Shown: piece after piece, positions 12,765 through 24,685 of the stretch
Layout: each line of letters begins with the position of its first letter
Numbering within the stretch: the stretch's first letter is position 1
Assembly (NCBI GenBank): GCA_018398765.1
Contig: JAHBMJ010001206.1
Span: forward strand, 30,252 to 94,251
DNA from: Chromera velia
Taxonomy: Eukaryota > Sar > Chromeraceae
DNA length: 64,000 nucleotides
Direction: 5' to 3'
Program-made: the position numbers and the translations under genes
The notes under the pieces: generated by a model
The model's input: the letters and a program-made list of their open reading frames with translations, nothing else
Told to the model about the DNA's origin: nothing
Databases searched by the model: none

Positions 12765-15700
12765 GCACATACCCCGAACGAAGAAAGCCACACGTGGAAT
12801 CGGCCGGCTGGAGCTGATTCCTCTGGTAACAAAATTGGTGGCTCGTTTCCGCCGTTTGTCATTTTGTATCGACCTCTATTTATCCTTCTTCGGACTTTCG
12901 GTTGTTTTCAGTCGAGAGTAAGAGACCAGCCAAGAAAGAAAGAAATCAAAAAAGGAGAGCGGGAAATAAAAAAAGGAAGAATGAGACAGCTGGAGATCAA
13001 AGAAGGAATATGAAGAGTTTGATTGAGAGACACCAGCGCAAACATCTGATGCGAAAAACCCAGTGAGGAAAAAGGCGTGTATGTTCATATTTGTGTGCGT
13101 GAAATCGTATGGAACCAACCTTTTGTGCCTGTATTGACACCGGACCGTTCCGTCCCCCCTCGTTCGTTTGTTTCCTTCCGGTCATGCGAGAAGAACCCTC
13201 CTGGTCCTCGTCCGTTTCCTCGACTGTGCTAAGGGGGGGGGGATTGGGGGCTACAAGGGGACTGTGGGGGCTCGGCCTCTCACCTAGAGAGGATACCCCG
13301 GCCCCTGTTGGGTCTACAGGGCCAGTCATGAGGCTGTCGGGGGTAAGTGTGGCATTTCCGTTGGTCAGAAGATCGGTCTGTTGCCTCCAGCCTCTTGAGC
13401 TTTCAAAGGACTGTGGAGACACTTCGGGAAGATTGAAGAAGATCGGACGGGGCGGGGGTGCAATCGAAATACTGTGCGTGTGCGTAAAGTCCCCTGATGA
13501 AGTGACTGTAATGTCTCCCACTCCCCAGGAGACGCCGCCTTGATTGGGGGGTCGGCCTGGTGACGGGGTGGGCGAAGGGGTGCGTGAGGATGTGAGGATT
13601 TGTATGGCCGGTGATCTTCCGGGAGAAAGTAGAGGCTGGTAGTTATAGGACCAGAGATCGTCGTTGAATGGATCAGGAACTCCTTCCGTCTGTTGCTGGA
13701 TGGTGGATGGAGACCGAAATGTGCTCATTGGAGTTCGTCTTGCTGTCTGCTGTTGTCTGTCTATGCTGTCCTCTTCAAAAAGAGGGGAACCTGACGCTGA
13801 TGGTGCAGACGGGGGAAGGGGGGGGTCTAGGAGGGCTGCAAATTGCTTGGAAATTGTTCTCAGGTCTCTGCTTTCATATGGAGATGGGGGTCGGTCTTTG
13901 AGCTCCTGCAAGGGCAAAGAGGGGGGGAGTGCTGAGAGAGAAGAACCAGCATGGGTTAAAAACCTCGACTCGATAGGAGAGATACGGTCAGGCGGGTATG
14001 GTGAAGAAGGGAAGAAAAAAAGCACAGGCGGGCAGAAAAACAGACGAAAGAGAAGACACACGAACAAACAAAGTATCTAACGGGATTGAAATCAGTCACG
14101 TGAACTGGCGAATCTAGATGATGACATGCGGCCGAAGATCCACATTAGTGAGATTTCGACACCAGTCAAAGATATTTGTTTCAAATCAGTCACAGGCAAA
14201 CCGTTTCCTCCCTGTCTTCCTTGAGGCTTTCTTTCAGAGCTCTGTCTCTCATTCGTTTTTCATTTTTCTTTTGGCCCTGTTGTTTTCTGCCGACCAACCA
14301 TTCGATGATCAATCAATTCGTTGTGCAGCAGTCCTACCGACAAAACGACTGACCGCTCTGGCAAGTTCGTGCTGCTCCTCGGGACTGAGGTCCCTTGGAG
14401 GGGACCCTGTCTTGGACTGTGCTGCAGTCTCATATGCAAACTCGCGGAATCTGCCCTCGAGACGCCTCTGCAGTCTCTCCTGCCTGTCCGCTGCCTGTCG
14501 CCTCAAGAAACTCTGCACACAGAGACAGTCACACACGCACACACAATGTGCAACGCTATGCAGTGACCTCGTCAAGCTGTCATTGCACGCAGATGTGTAT
14601 TTGCACTGTTAAACCGTTTTAACCATGCAATGTTTGAGACGAGGAAGACACACAGGCACAAACGACGGAGCAAAAAGAACGATGTTTACTGCCAATCAAC
14701 TTACTTCCTCTCACGGCGACCCCCCCTTCCCGTACGCAGCCGAAGGTTTTTCCTCTCTGCCACCCTGTAAGCCTATTGTTGGAGACATCGCATAGACGGC
14801 CCTGTATATAAATGTGTGTGTTCAATCGGTGCACCCGACCTGCTGTTCTGCTGCGAATGTTTTGACGTGCTGCAGCTCCTGCAGCTGTCTGTCAAGTTTT
14901 GAGTTCTGCTGTCTGAGTTCTGACATCCCGGAGTCGTCGCAGAGGTAAGGCTGCAATCAGGAGTGACAGACAGGACGCCAGGGAGCAAGAAGCAATCTCT
15001 TCGGAAAGACAGAAAGGCAGGCTCACCATCAGTGCCCCTGCTTCTCTGAAGAAAACAAGTATCAGAGGGCAATGGGAGACACGGACCAGAGGGGACGCTG
15101 TGGGCCAGAGCAGAATGAGAAGATTGAGCAGGCAAACAGACAGACGGAAAGAAAGCACGAAAGATACCAATTTTGGGATACAAAAGAAAGATTTTATGGC
15201 CAAAGAGAAACGACGGAGAAACAAATTTGTGCCTTCGAGCAACGTAAAATGAAGCAGAACAGCAGAAAAGATCCTGCTCACCCTCAGCGGTCTCTCTATG
15301 AAATGATGGCAAGACGAATCGGCCCCCAGATGCTTGAAGCTCTCTCCTCCGTCTGGAAGGCTGCTTGACGACCCCCCCCGTCCGCCCTCCCTGTGCTTCC
15401 CCGAGGAGGGCAAGAGAGACGGCAGATCCCTCGCCAAGTGCTCCCACTCCTTCCCCCGGTTCAACAATGCCCCCTGGACGCTATCAAGCTCTGCAGGTGC
15501 TGAGGGGTCAACAAGCAGAGTGTACAGGCTGGGGGGCACCACAAGGCCTCCTGCCAGGGAAGGGACAGGCGCAGGCGCAGGAAGCACGCCCAGGGAGCTT
15601 CTTGTCTGTTGCATGGGGGGCTGAAGGGACGTTGACGATCCGATTTGAGGAGAAAAGGGTGGCAGGAGCGGCGGGTGGGAGGAGGAAGAGACGAGAACGG

Positions 15701-16910
15701 CAGCAGGGGTGACAGGGGGAGGGGGGACGTGAAGGGAAGCGGGGCTTTGGGGGATTGCACCGACAGAGTTCACAGAGAGGAGGGAGGTGCCCCGAACATG
15801 ATGCTGATCGGGTCTCTGCAGCCATTCATCCATGCATGCACACAAACAGGCATGAACATACACACCCACAAAGAGAGAGAGAGAGAAGGGGTAATGATAT
15901 CTTCCGGAGAAAAGAAGAGAGAAAGGCTGCTTCCCCGGGCTTGTAGACTGAGAAGGAAAGGTTTGGAGGAGAAAAAGTAAAGTTGCTTTTGTGCAAATCA
16001 CTCCTCCTCATCAGTCCAAACCTCAAGAAAAACAGACGAATGCTGATGGAGGTGTGGCTTGCTTGACCGCCTCAATGCGGCAATACCTATCTCTCTCTAT
16101 GCCTCTCCTATGAAAAAGGTCCGCGGTGATTTCCTGTCTTCTGCCATTAGACATCTAGACAGACCAAGAAGGATACAGAAGCAAACTGACAATGGACGGG
16201 TTTTGGGCGTTGCTCTCTCTTCGTGGATGCGCCTCCCCTGACGCTCCTCCCTCACCTCCACCCTCACCCTCCTGCTGCTGCTGCTGGGGAACGACCACGA
16301 CTGATCCTCGAGCAGTGGCTGCACTTTGTATGGAGGTCCGGTGGAATGCAGCAGAGGGAAGAGGAGCAGGTGGAGGAGGGATCACGGTGAGGGACGGGGA
16401 AGGCGATTGTCTCGTGAGTCTGTGAGTCGCTGCTTGCGAGATGGCACTGCCCCTCTTCGGTTCAACCACAGAGGGCTGGACAGTGACAGGGGCGATGAAG
16501 CTTGGAAGGGAGTGTGCAAGGATGTTTGGAGACGTTTGAGTTTGCGTGAGCCGTCTGTGTGTAACAAGCGGGTGTTGAGGCGGAGGAAGGAGGACTGGAT
16601 GTCTTGGTGGTGGCACGAAATTCACGTGCTGGACAGAGGAGGGCGCTGGACGTTGTGTAGGTGCAGGGCTGCTTCTGTTCACCTGCAGAGGCATAGAAGT
16701 CTGAATGGTTTGGTGGGAAGTCCGATCTTTTAGTGCTGGCGTGGTTGTTTGTTGTTGCCCAGGTTGGAGGTAATAGTGTTGTCTGACGGAAGGCTGGAGA
16801 GGAAGGGGAGAGAACGAAGGAGCAGGAAGGGTCCGAAGAGGGGAAACCGCCTGAGCCTGAACAGCTCTCGATCGGGGCCCCGGAGCGATGTTGGTCCGCT
16901 TCTCCTGCAT
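7357..16910 (-). CDS. Dynein-type microtubule-binding domain plus NUP98 autoproteolytic domain protein
   Basis: Seventeen exons, 3225 nt (1074 aa), are phase-consistent throughout: 16191-16910, 15282-15815, 14840-14950, 14354-14512, 13120-13905, 12402-12449, 11852-11966, 11478-11561, 10705-10778, 10197-10315, 9724-9769, 9263-9325, 8825-8900, 8326-8420, 7947-7987, 7603-7687, 7357-7425. Residues 1-420 and 509-770 are Pro/Ser/Gln-rich, and 420-508 is a coiled coil. Residues about 795-915 match the dynein stalk head: [37 protein letters not shown] and [11 protein letters not shown] fall in the order and spacing known from dynein heavy chains. Residues about 935-1074 match the NUP98 C-terminal domain: [43 protein letters not shown] and [15 protein letters not shown], then stop. 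No FG repeats and no AAA+ modules are seen. If the two halves were separate genes, the break would lie near 9800-10200. The ATG at 16910 is the simplest start. Confidence 0.68.
10889..11070. repeat. CA, GGACACAC and GA microsatellite
   Basis: A CA run passes into an 8-bp unit (GGACACAC) repeated about six times and then a long GA run. It lies inside an intron of the dynein-type/NUP98 gene. Other CA arrays in the same gene's introns lie at about 11971-12025 and 12538-12765. Confidence 0.9.
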
Positions 16911-17540
16911 GGTATATATCATGAGCAAACATACACACAGAAGAGGCAATGATGCAAGCATGCAAACAACAGTTTACAGCTAACTGCACCGACCTCGGAA
17001 AGCAGGGCAGCTGGGGTCGGGACACGGCACAGATACGCATTGGATGCGCTGCTGTCGACTAAGGCAGGGTTCCAGCAAGATATCATATCGTCTACTTCAG
17101 TCGTTTCACCCCATCAACACTCTCAGGTGTACACAGATCGATCAGTCTGGGCGCACACTGAATCTCCATGCATGGACATGCCTAAGGAATGGGTGAAGCG
17201 TTCCTCATTTTGTAAATGGGCTTTGCGGATCCCGTCTACACACTTCCCCACGGTGTCTGTGGACATTGCGTTGTTCAATTGAGAGTCTCAATCCTGCGTG
17301 TGTAGATGTACATCTATGCACTTTCTGACACGTATATGTACGTACGGCATATATGCAAAAGTGCCGCCAGTCGCGCGCAAACTTTCGCGCACATGCATGC
17401 ACGCTTTTGTAAGCAATCGACCGCATCGTTGACTTGGAGGACAATTAAAATCCCCAAATCGCGATAAATCTCCTCTTCTCTCTCCTAGAGTCTTCCTTTT
17501 GTACGTTTTTCTACCATGTCGTTGAAGCCCCAAGTGATAA
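16911..17540. promoter_or_regulatory. Upstream region of the NUP98-domain gene
   Basis: No convincing ORF. It contains TGCATGC words (about 16955-16965 and 17390-17400), a GCGCGC patch near 17370-17395 and several TATATG words. This resembles the other upstream regions here but is weaker in CpG. A 5' leader exon ending near 16994 is possible. Confidence 0.3.
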
Positions 17541-18370
17541 GCCGCATTAAAATTGATCGATGAGCAGACTTGCTCCTAAATTTAAGATAGGAAGAAACAG
17601 AATTCTTTAATAAACTAGGCTAGATCCGCCTTTTATATGTAGACATGCAACACACATATACAAAAACCCTCAATTATCAAAATCTAAGGAAAATTTCTGT
17701 TTTACTATTCTTCTTTTACATAAATAGTCCCGAAGGCGACATCAAAGCCATGGTAGCTCTAAAAGTTGATTCACTGTTTAAGTTGATATTTGTAGCTAGA
17801 TTTGTAGCTTGCGGCTTACTATCTAGCTTACTGCTGTATTTTAAAATACTTCGTAGAGTCTAGTAGAATCTATATCTTTATCAAAAAACTCTTAAAAACT
17901 GCAATCTCAAAAAATGAATCAAAACTAGACTTTTTTTATTCTTTAAAATATTGTACAAGTAATGTATTATGTTTATAAGATTTCTAGAACCCCCTTTCAA
18001 TCCAGATTTAAATGTTTTAAAATTTTAACTGTACGTAATCTTTTCTAGAATTCTTTTTAAAATTTGAATACTAGTACTACGCTTAAAAAAAGAATGACAT
18101 TAAATTTACTGTGATGATTAAAGGATGATGATGATGATGACATCAAACAATGATCTCACTGAAAGTCACTTCCTTGCAATACAAAGTGTTCTACTACTAT
18201 GTGGGAACCGATACTATCGTCGACGTGGTAGCACTTTAACAACGACATAGACCCCCCACATTCTTTTTAGCAAGTAAGGCAGCTTGTACAACAGCAACTA
18301 CTTACAAAGAGGACAAATCTCTTACTGGTTGGAGTCACAAGCTCGACCCGCGACGAGTTTTAGTCGACTG
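17540..18370. other. AT-rich gene-free island
   Basis: AT-rich sequence without credible coding potential, with a GAT trinucleotide run near 18122-18140. It separates the 5' end of the NUP98-domain gene from the 3' end of the ferredoxin-like gene. Confidence 0.6.
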
Positions 18371-18469
18371 TCGCTCCCTTGCGCCCCCTCCTTCCCGGTG
18401 CAAAACGTGCACCAGGATACACAGAGTAATTCCTGAAGACTTCGCAAGCTCTTTTTACTTCTTGACTCC

Positions 18470-19061
18470 TCACTTCTCTTTGTTGACATAGACAGTAAAC
18501 GACTTCGGCATGTTTGGTACTTTGTAGATGCACGGTCGGATATCGACGCTTCTCTTCGTTGCAGGGTTGAAGAGTTCAGACTCGCACGTTCCGCACTGTC
18601 CGTTGGTGCACTTGTACTTGCACGGGACTCCCACCTCCTCCATAATGTCCTTCAGGGACTCTCCCGGCTCGGCATCCACTGCTACATTCTTCGGTTGAAA
18701 GGTGATTTCGACAGTTGATGCCCTCAAAGAGGAGAGCTGCGGAGCAGGAGAGAAAGAACGGTCAGAAGAATGCAGTTTTACAGCCTGTCTGTGTGGCAGT
18801 AAGGTGCAACACAGGCACGCATAGATGGATGGAAGAAATAATGCACGTGTCGCCTTCTGGGTACATGAAAAGATTGATAGGAGGCAGGAGCTACAGCGAG
18901 ACACGTCTCTCTGAGACAGAAAGGGAAATGGCGAGATCCGTTGGCTGCATTCGCCACGAGAGAGAAGAAAGGTTCAGTTTCTGGCTCCCTCAACAACTGC
19001 AATCTGGATTTCGAAAACAGAGACAAAACAGCAGGGGGAAAAGCAGGAAGGAAGGAAGGAA

Positions 19062-19116
<55 letters not shown>

Positions 19117-19333
19117 AAAGAAAGAAAGAAAGAAAAAAAGAAAGAAAGAAAGGAGGGAAGGAGGGAAGGAAGGAAGGAAGGAAGAAAGAAAGAAAGAAAG
19201 AAAGGAAGGAAGGAAGGAAGGAAGGAAAGAAAGAAAGAAAGAAAGAAAGGAAGGAAGGAAGGAAGGAAGGAAGAGAGAGAGAGAGAGAGAGAGAGAAAGA
19301 AGGAAAGAAAGAAAGAAAGAAAGAAAGAAAGAA

Positions 19334-19376
<43 letters not shown>

Positions 19377-19423
19377 GAAGGAAAGAAAGAAAAAAAGAAA
19401 GAAAGAAAGAGAGCGAGCGAGCG

Positions 19424-19474
<51 letters not shown>

Positions 19475-20623
19475 AAGGGAGATCGGAAGGAAGGAGGGAC
19501 AAAAGGAAAAAGGAAGGCAGGAGGACAGAAAGAAAGGAAGAGAGAAGACAGAAAGAAAGAGAAAAAGAAAGACGGGAAGGAAGGAAGGAAGGAAGGAAGG
19601 AAGAAAGGAAGGACTGAGAGAGTACTGAAGAACAAAACAAAATACCTGCGGGGCCGTTGGGGGGGTCCACAGAAGGAAGAGAAGACAGGGGCAAGCTCAC
19701 TGACCGCTGATCGTTGTCGCGGATCGATTCTCAGCAGAGTGAAAGCTGACGTCTGCAATCAATTTCTCAACCAATCAGAAGGGGAGGAAGGAAGGAAGGA
19801 AGGAAGGAAGGAAGGGAAGGAAGGAAGGAAGGAAGGAAGGAAGGGAAGGAAGGAAGGAAGGAAGGAAGGAAGGAAGGAAGGAAGGAAGGAAGGAATGGAA
19901 GGATTGACGCATCGTCGAACGAAAACCACCAGGCTGCCGCACATCAGCAAAAGAAGAAAGAGGACCTTCACGTATTCGCGAATCGGGGAAGGCTTGTCTG
20001 AATTCGGCACGAACACGAAAGCCAGCCATTTGAGGGTCGGGACGGGATGCGCGAGTGCCACAGAAATCGTGCGTGTGCACACATGTGGTGGGGTCGGAGG
20101 GTGGGAGATGAGATGCTGGGTAGGTTTACAAGAAGGAAACTTTGCGAAAGGGGCCCGTGGAGGCGCGGTGAAGAGCTTGAAAGCAGAAAGAAGCTGGTCA
20201 CAATGCCATTCCGAGACAGTGTGATTAGAAAAGGGGGGGGGTTCACATGAGACAAGGTACTAGAGGACGGTCGATAGAGAGGAGTAAGCAATTCACACTG
20301 GTGCCAGAGAAAAGAGAAGGCTGCGCACAACGGGGGTGAGGGTGAAGGGGTAAGGAGCAGAGCCACCGGAGTCTCGCGGCCTGGGAAGATGGCACGCCCA
20401 GGTCACTTGTGGGAAGAGCAGAGAAACCAAAAAGACTGCAAGACACTTCCACAGGTGCAGGAAGGAAGAAGGACGAGAGAAGGGGAGGTTATGGGGAGCA
20501 GTCGATTCCGGAGACGGCAGATTATTTTGCATGACACACGCCTAGGCAGGTGAGGGCATTCAAAGTGCCGACCTGAAGGACCAGGCAAAGGGCAACGAGG
20601 CAATGGAGTACAAACTGCTGCAT
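18470..20623 (-). CDS. Plastid-type 2Fe-2S ferredoxin-like protein, 121 aa
   Basis: Three exons, 20573-20623, 19705-19752 and 18470-18736, all phase 0. Exon 1 is MQQFVLHCLVALCLVLQ, a hydrophobic signal peptide. Exon 2 is TSAFTLLRIDPRQRSA, an arginine-bearing transit-like segment starting SAF, like the ASAF motif known from complex red plastids. Exon 3 carries the ferredoxin fold. C72 is followed by C76, C81 (x4) and C84 (x2), with a last cysteine at C102 in RPC. The C-x4-C-x2-C core and GTCESELF match plant-type 2Fe-2S proteins, but the spacer to the last cysteine is shorter than in photosynthetic ferredoxin. This fits a ferredoxin-like assembly or NDH-type subunit better than the main electron carrier. 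Both introns are filled with GAAA/GGAA repeats. The exon 2 choice rests on phase and splice sites only. Confidence 0.7.
19035..19894. repeat. GA/GAAA/GGAA microsatellite block
   Basis: Mixed GA, GAAA and GGAA repeats at about 19035-19615 and GGAA/GAAGG repeats at about 19781-19894, almost free of pyrimidines on the plus strand. They occupy the two introns of the ferredoxin-like gene and straddle its 48-nt transit exon. Confidence 0.95.
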
Positions 20624-21180
20624 AGTGACAAACGAAAAGCTGCTGGCTTTGCCAGAAAGTGAAATCTCCAGCGAGTCAATGGGCGAATCAGTCTGGAACT
20701 CGACGTCTCCTTGCACCCTTTCTTCAGGGCAACGGCACCTTCAGCCTCACAAGTGGTGGAACGCGAAGAGGGGCTCTGTCGTCGGCTTGTGGAAAGATTA
20801 GAGACCTATACACGAGAGCACGCACACCACATGCAAAATCATGCAAATGCAGATCCTATCAGATCCTCCATTGAAGAAGGCGAACGCTGTGTGCCAGATG
20901 GGAAATGTCACCCCGGACATCTCCCCTATTCTCGCCTGCATGGCAGCAACCCTGCATAAACTCAGTGCACGACCGCGCCAGGGGTGACTGGAGCTAGGAG
21001 AGAGACCACGATGAGACCACGTGAAAGATCTTTGAATCCCCGTCCGCAACGTGTCAGACTTCGTCATCTCATGTCACTCCAATCCGGCCTAACATTAGCA
21101 AGAGCATGCATACAATCGCATTGCCAAAATCTCACTAGGAGACGCATCTGTTATTGAGAGTGAAGGTGGAGACGGCCACC

Positions 21181-21591
21181 ATGTTTTCCTTTCTTTCTGC
21201 GTCCGATAAAGAGGGCCAACATGAAGTCTTCGAGGCCTTGAAGCCGTCGGATGTGGTGGAACTGAAGAAAGACGTAGATGCAGCGCGCCCTAGCACGCCA
21301 CAAAGTTGTCAGCAGATTCTTGCGCTGGCTGAGAAGACGAGCAGCTGTATGTCTCGTTGTGAGGAAAGAATTCAGAGAGAGATGGAGGATCAAAAAGCCG
21401 TCTCCGTCTCCCCGGGGGGGGAAGAGGCACACTCTTCCCCAGAACGGAAGGGAGAGAAGCAGGAGAGGGAAAAACTCGGCAAGACAAAATCGAGTGTCGA
21501 TCTCTTCGTCGAGGAACGGTACAAGAAACTACGTGGACTCTGTGCAAGTGCGTGCACCCAAAAGTTCGTGGAGGAGACGGGCTTTAAGTGA
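21181..21591 (+). CDS. Small twin-CX3C protein, 136 aa
   Basis: A single open exon. I chose the ATG at 21181 because it sits in GCCACCATG, a strong eukaryotic start context; an in-frame upstream ATG at 21154 has a poorer context. The product is helical and charged, with CMSRC (C56, C60) and CASAC (C121, C125). Paired CX3C motifs are the signature of small TIM chaperones of the mitochondrial intermembrane space, and the segment before the second pair (EERYKKLRGL) and after it (TQKF) fits that pattern. However, the spacer is about 60 residues rather than the usual 11-16, with an acidic and Ser-rich insertion. A divergent small TIM-like protein is possible but not secure. Confidence 0.5.
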   Translation: MFSFLSASDKEGQHEVFEALKPSDVVELKKDVDAARPSTPQSCQQILALAEKTSSCMSRCEERIQREMEDQKAVSVSPGGEEAHSSPERKGEKQEREKLGKTKSSVDLFVEERYKKLRGLCASACTQKFVEETGFK

Positions 21592-21979
21592 TTCTGTTCC
21601 CGTTCATTTTCCATGCAGTCCGGATCATCGAACGACAGCATACGTCCTGATAATGATATCATCGACAGAAAGACGCGCTTGCTGACGCTTATATGTTTCT
21701 GATTGAGATGTAGACGGATTGTCTCTTACGTCATTGTGCGTGGCCGTGTGTTTCATAAGCGGAAGTTCAGTGTGGTTTCTCTTTTGGTCCAACATTTGGT
21801 TCAATGGACTGACGCACGTATAATTTCTTATTTTTCCTTTTTTTTCTCCGCTGGGCTGTTGTGTGGGGCGGTCATAGGGGTGAGAAGGGACAGGCAGAAC
21901 GGATGCAGAGAGAAGAGAGTCCCTGTGGAAGAGCGGAGGGGAGAGCGTTCGGACAGCGGTTGAGAGTCAAAGAACGGAA

Positions 21980-22490
21980 AGGGTAAGCCCTACAGAGTGA
22001 GGACGAAGTGAGAAGCTGCAAGCGGCAGTGAAGGACACGAGGGAGAGGGGGAGGGGAGAGAGGGGCAGAGGCAGAGAAGCAGATGGAGGAAAGGTAGCCA
22101 GGTAAGACTTAGGGGGGCGAGATGTGCACAGAGAGCTGCGGACGAAGGCACAAACGGAGAGAGGGAAAGGCGGAACGGGAACGGATCTCTGTAGAGTGGG
22201 GGCAGGGACTGGCGGTAAGGATTGTGGTGTATGCCATGGCAACTGATGCTTTGGTTAGATGAGGGAGGGAAACGGGGGGGATGCCATTGGGTGGCCGAAG
22301 AGCGATCTGAAAATGTGGGTTGACCTTGCCTCGAGTTCGTCCAGCAAGGCAGCTGCACGGGATGAGAATGAACGTTGAGAACACAATGAGGTGCAGTGGA
22401 GGGAGTTAAGGCGGAGGGGCGCGGGAGGATTACACGGAAAGAGACGAGAAAAAAGAGAGAGAGAGAGAGAGAGACAGACAGAGACACAAA

Positions 22491-22554
<64 letters not shown>

Positions 22555-22640
22555 AAGAGAAAGAGAAAGAGACTCTTTAAGAGAGAGAGAAAGAGAGAGA
22601 GAAAGAGGGAGAGAAAGAAAGAGAGAAAGAGGGTCTCCTC
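21980..22640. repeat. Purine-rich sequence ending in GA/CA microsatellite
   Basis: About 450 bases of G/A-rich sequence with no credible ORF, followed by a GA-CA-GA compound microsatellite at about 22454-22635. Confidence 0.75.
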
Positions 22641-23240
22641 AACCTACTACTTGAACCAAGTTCTTGAACCTACTAGTAGTTTAAAACTTTTTTTTTCTTA
22701 AATTCCTAGTTAAATTCATAAATCAAAATCTAAAAGACTGGATCATAGTGAATGTGATATCAATCAATTTCTAGACTGAGCCAGAAATTGAGGAATGTTC
22801 AAGTTCTTTTTTTACCATCCTTTAAAAAATGTTACTAAAAAGGTAGTAGCTAGATCGAGCTAGTAGCTAGAGTGATAGAATAGGATTAAGATTAAGATTT
22901 ATGTTCTGGATTCCCCCACGGTCGACTGCCAGGGGTAGGCTTACACTGTAAACATTTAGGTAAACACATATAAGGCTGGCAAAAAAAATAAAAGAAAACT
23001 GTATATAGTATAGAAAAGTGATAAAAATTTAAATCTCCAATTAACGTGTTTAATTATTAATTAAATTAACCAGTTTTTTTTATAGAAAGAGAAATTAAGC
23101 AGGTAACTTTGAAAACAACTAGGAAAAAAACAGCTATATTCATTCTTTTGTGACCCGAACAGGGTCTAGGGGGCGGGGGGGTCACCCTGCGATCCGGTGA
23201 TAAAAAAAAAGGGTTTAGACGTATGTGGCTGTTGGTGTTA
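22640..23240. other. AT-rich island with a small hairpin
   Basis: No coding signal. At 23152-23166, GACCC and GGGTC form a 5-bp stem around GAACA, beside a run of G. A stronger hairpin with a similar loop lies at 28393-28417. Confidence 0.5.
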
Positions 23241-23830
23241 AAAGGGAGTGGTCAAACTTCTTCCATAAGAAGTCTTTATAACAGCCTTGAGTCAGATTCT
23301 TGGGAGTTGCTTCCCTGTGGAGACTCCAGGCCTTCTGTTTTTTATCATTTCTATCTTCAGTTGCCAGAGCGGTCTCCTTTCAGCCTCTCTGGTTCTCCAT
23401 AGCCCTCTACTGCCTTGCAATGTCAGCCAGCATTTCCAAGTTGCTTGTCCGACTCGTATAGAAGGGGGCACAGGAACCAGAGTTGTTATTCTCTTCACGG
23501 GACCTAAAATTTAGGAACGAAAGCCAGAACGTGCATTCATGAGTTCAAATCGCATTGGGGGCAATGAACTGAATGGTTGAATTGACTCCAAGACCGGTCA
23601 GCCAAAAGAGCCAACCATTACTAACCGATGAGGTGCAATCTTCTTGAGGTGTTGCTGATCTGTTGACGCAGGAATAGCTGTGACCAGCACATACGCCTTC
23701 AGAAAAAAAAAGCGTGCCGGAGATGGAGATAGACGGAGGGAGACAGAAGAAGCATGCTTATGCCTGCCTGTTTTCACCTGTAGCTGTGTCTGCGTGCGCC
23801 TGTCTGCCTACCTGACAAAGTGACAGTCAC
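23240..23830. other. Unassigned sequence
   Basis: Mixed-composition sequence between an AT-rich island and the minisatellite. Short open frames exist on both strands, but none shows codon-like bias, splice support or a recognisable motif. Confidence 0.3.
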
Positions 23831-23839
23831 TGTCTGTGT

Positions 23840-24685
23840 AAGTCATGAGGGGTGAATGAATGAATAAATAAATAATGGATGGATGGTCCAGGATGGATGG
23901 ATGGATGAATGGATGGATGGATGGATGAATGACTGAATGTTGGAATGGCTGACTGACTGAGTGAGTGAGTGAGTTGATAAGTGAGTGTGGATAGGTGAGT
24001 GAGTGGGTGAGCAAGTGAGAAATGAGTAGGTGAGTGAGTGAGTGAGTGGATGAGTGGGTAAGTGAGCAAAGATGGGTAACGGAAAGAGCGAGTGAGTGCG
24101 GGTGGATGAGTGAGTGAATGAATGAATAAATCAATTGATGAATGGATGAGTGAGTGAAGGAGGTGTGAAAGGGAAGGGGTCTAAGAGAGAGTTAATGATG
24201 ATGATGATGATGATGTATGGGGTTAAAGCCGGTGAGCCGTATAGACTCTGGTCAACCTAGAGCGTCATACATAGAGTTAAACTTTCGACTTAGGCCCCAC
24301 TGGGGTAAATTGAATCGATGGGAGCATGACAGGGGTGGGGCTCCACCTCTAAGCAAACAAATGAGTGACCTTAGTGAGGCTGGGTGGCAGAGTGGGTGAG
24401 ACTCTCAGTGAGTGAATGAGGCCCTGGGAGTTAGTGAGTGAGTGAGTGAGCACGGATGAGTGCGTAAGTATGGGAGTGAGTGAAGAAGTGAGTGGGTGAG
24501 TGAATGAGTGAGTGAGTGAGTGAGTGAATGAATAAATGAGTGAATGAGTGAGTGAATAAATGAATGCATGAATGAGTGAGTAAGTAAGTGAGTGAATGAA
24601 TATGCAAGGTGAATGAGTGAGCAGCTGAGTGAACGAATCAGTGAGTATGAGTGAGTGAGTGAGTGAGTGAGTGAGTGAGTGAGTG
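23840..24685. repeat. GAGT/GAAT/GGAT minisatellite, left part
   Basis: Degenerate tetranucleotide array of GAGT, GAAT and GGAT units, interrupted at about 24215-24400 by a non-repetitive island that is not explained by any gene. Together with the array at 27751-28020 it appears to be one tract split by the LTR-flanked element. Confidence 0.85.

Noticed and set aside
14338-14353. A downstream donor (GTAGGA) for the exon at 14354-14512
   Set aside because: It breaks phase with the next exon. The GTCAGT donor at 14353 keeps phase 0.
20000-20020. GAATTCGGCACGA, resembling a cDNA-library adaptor
   Set aside because: Only 13 bases agree and the surrounding sequence continues smoothly. There is no sign of a cloning junction.
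18715-20224. Long Lys/Glu/Arg frames of 300-430 codons
   Set aside because: Artefact of GAAA/GGAA microsatellites within the ferredoxin-like gene's introns.
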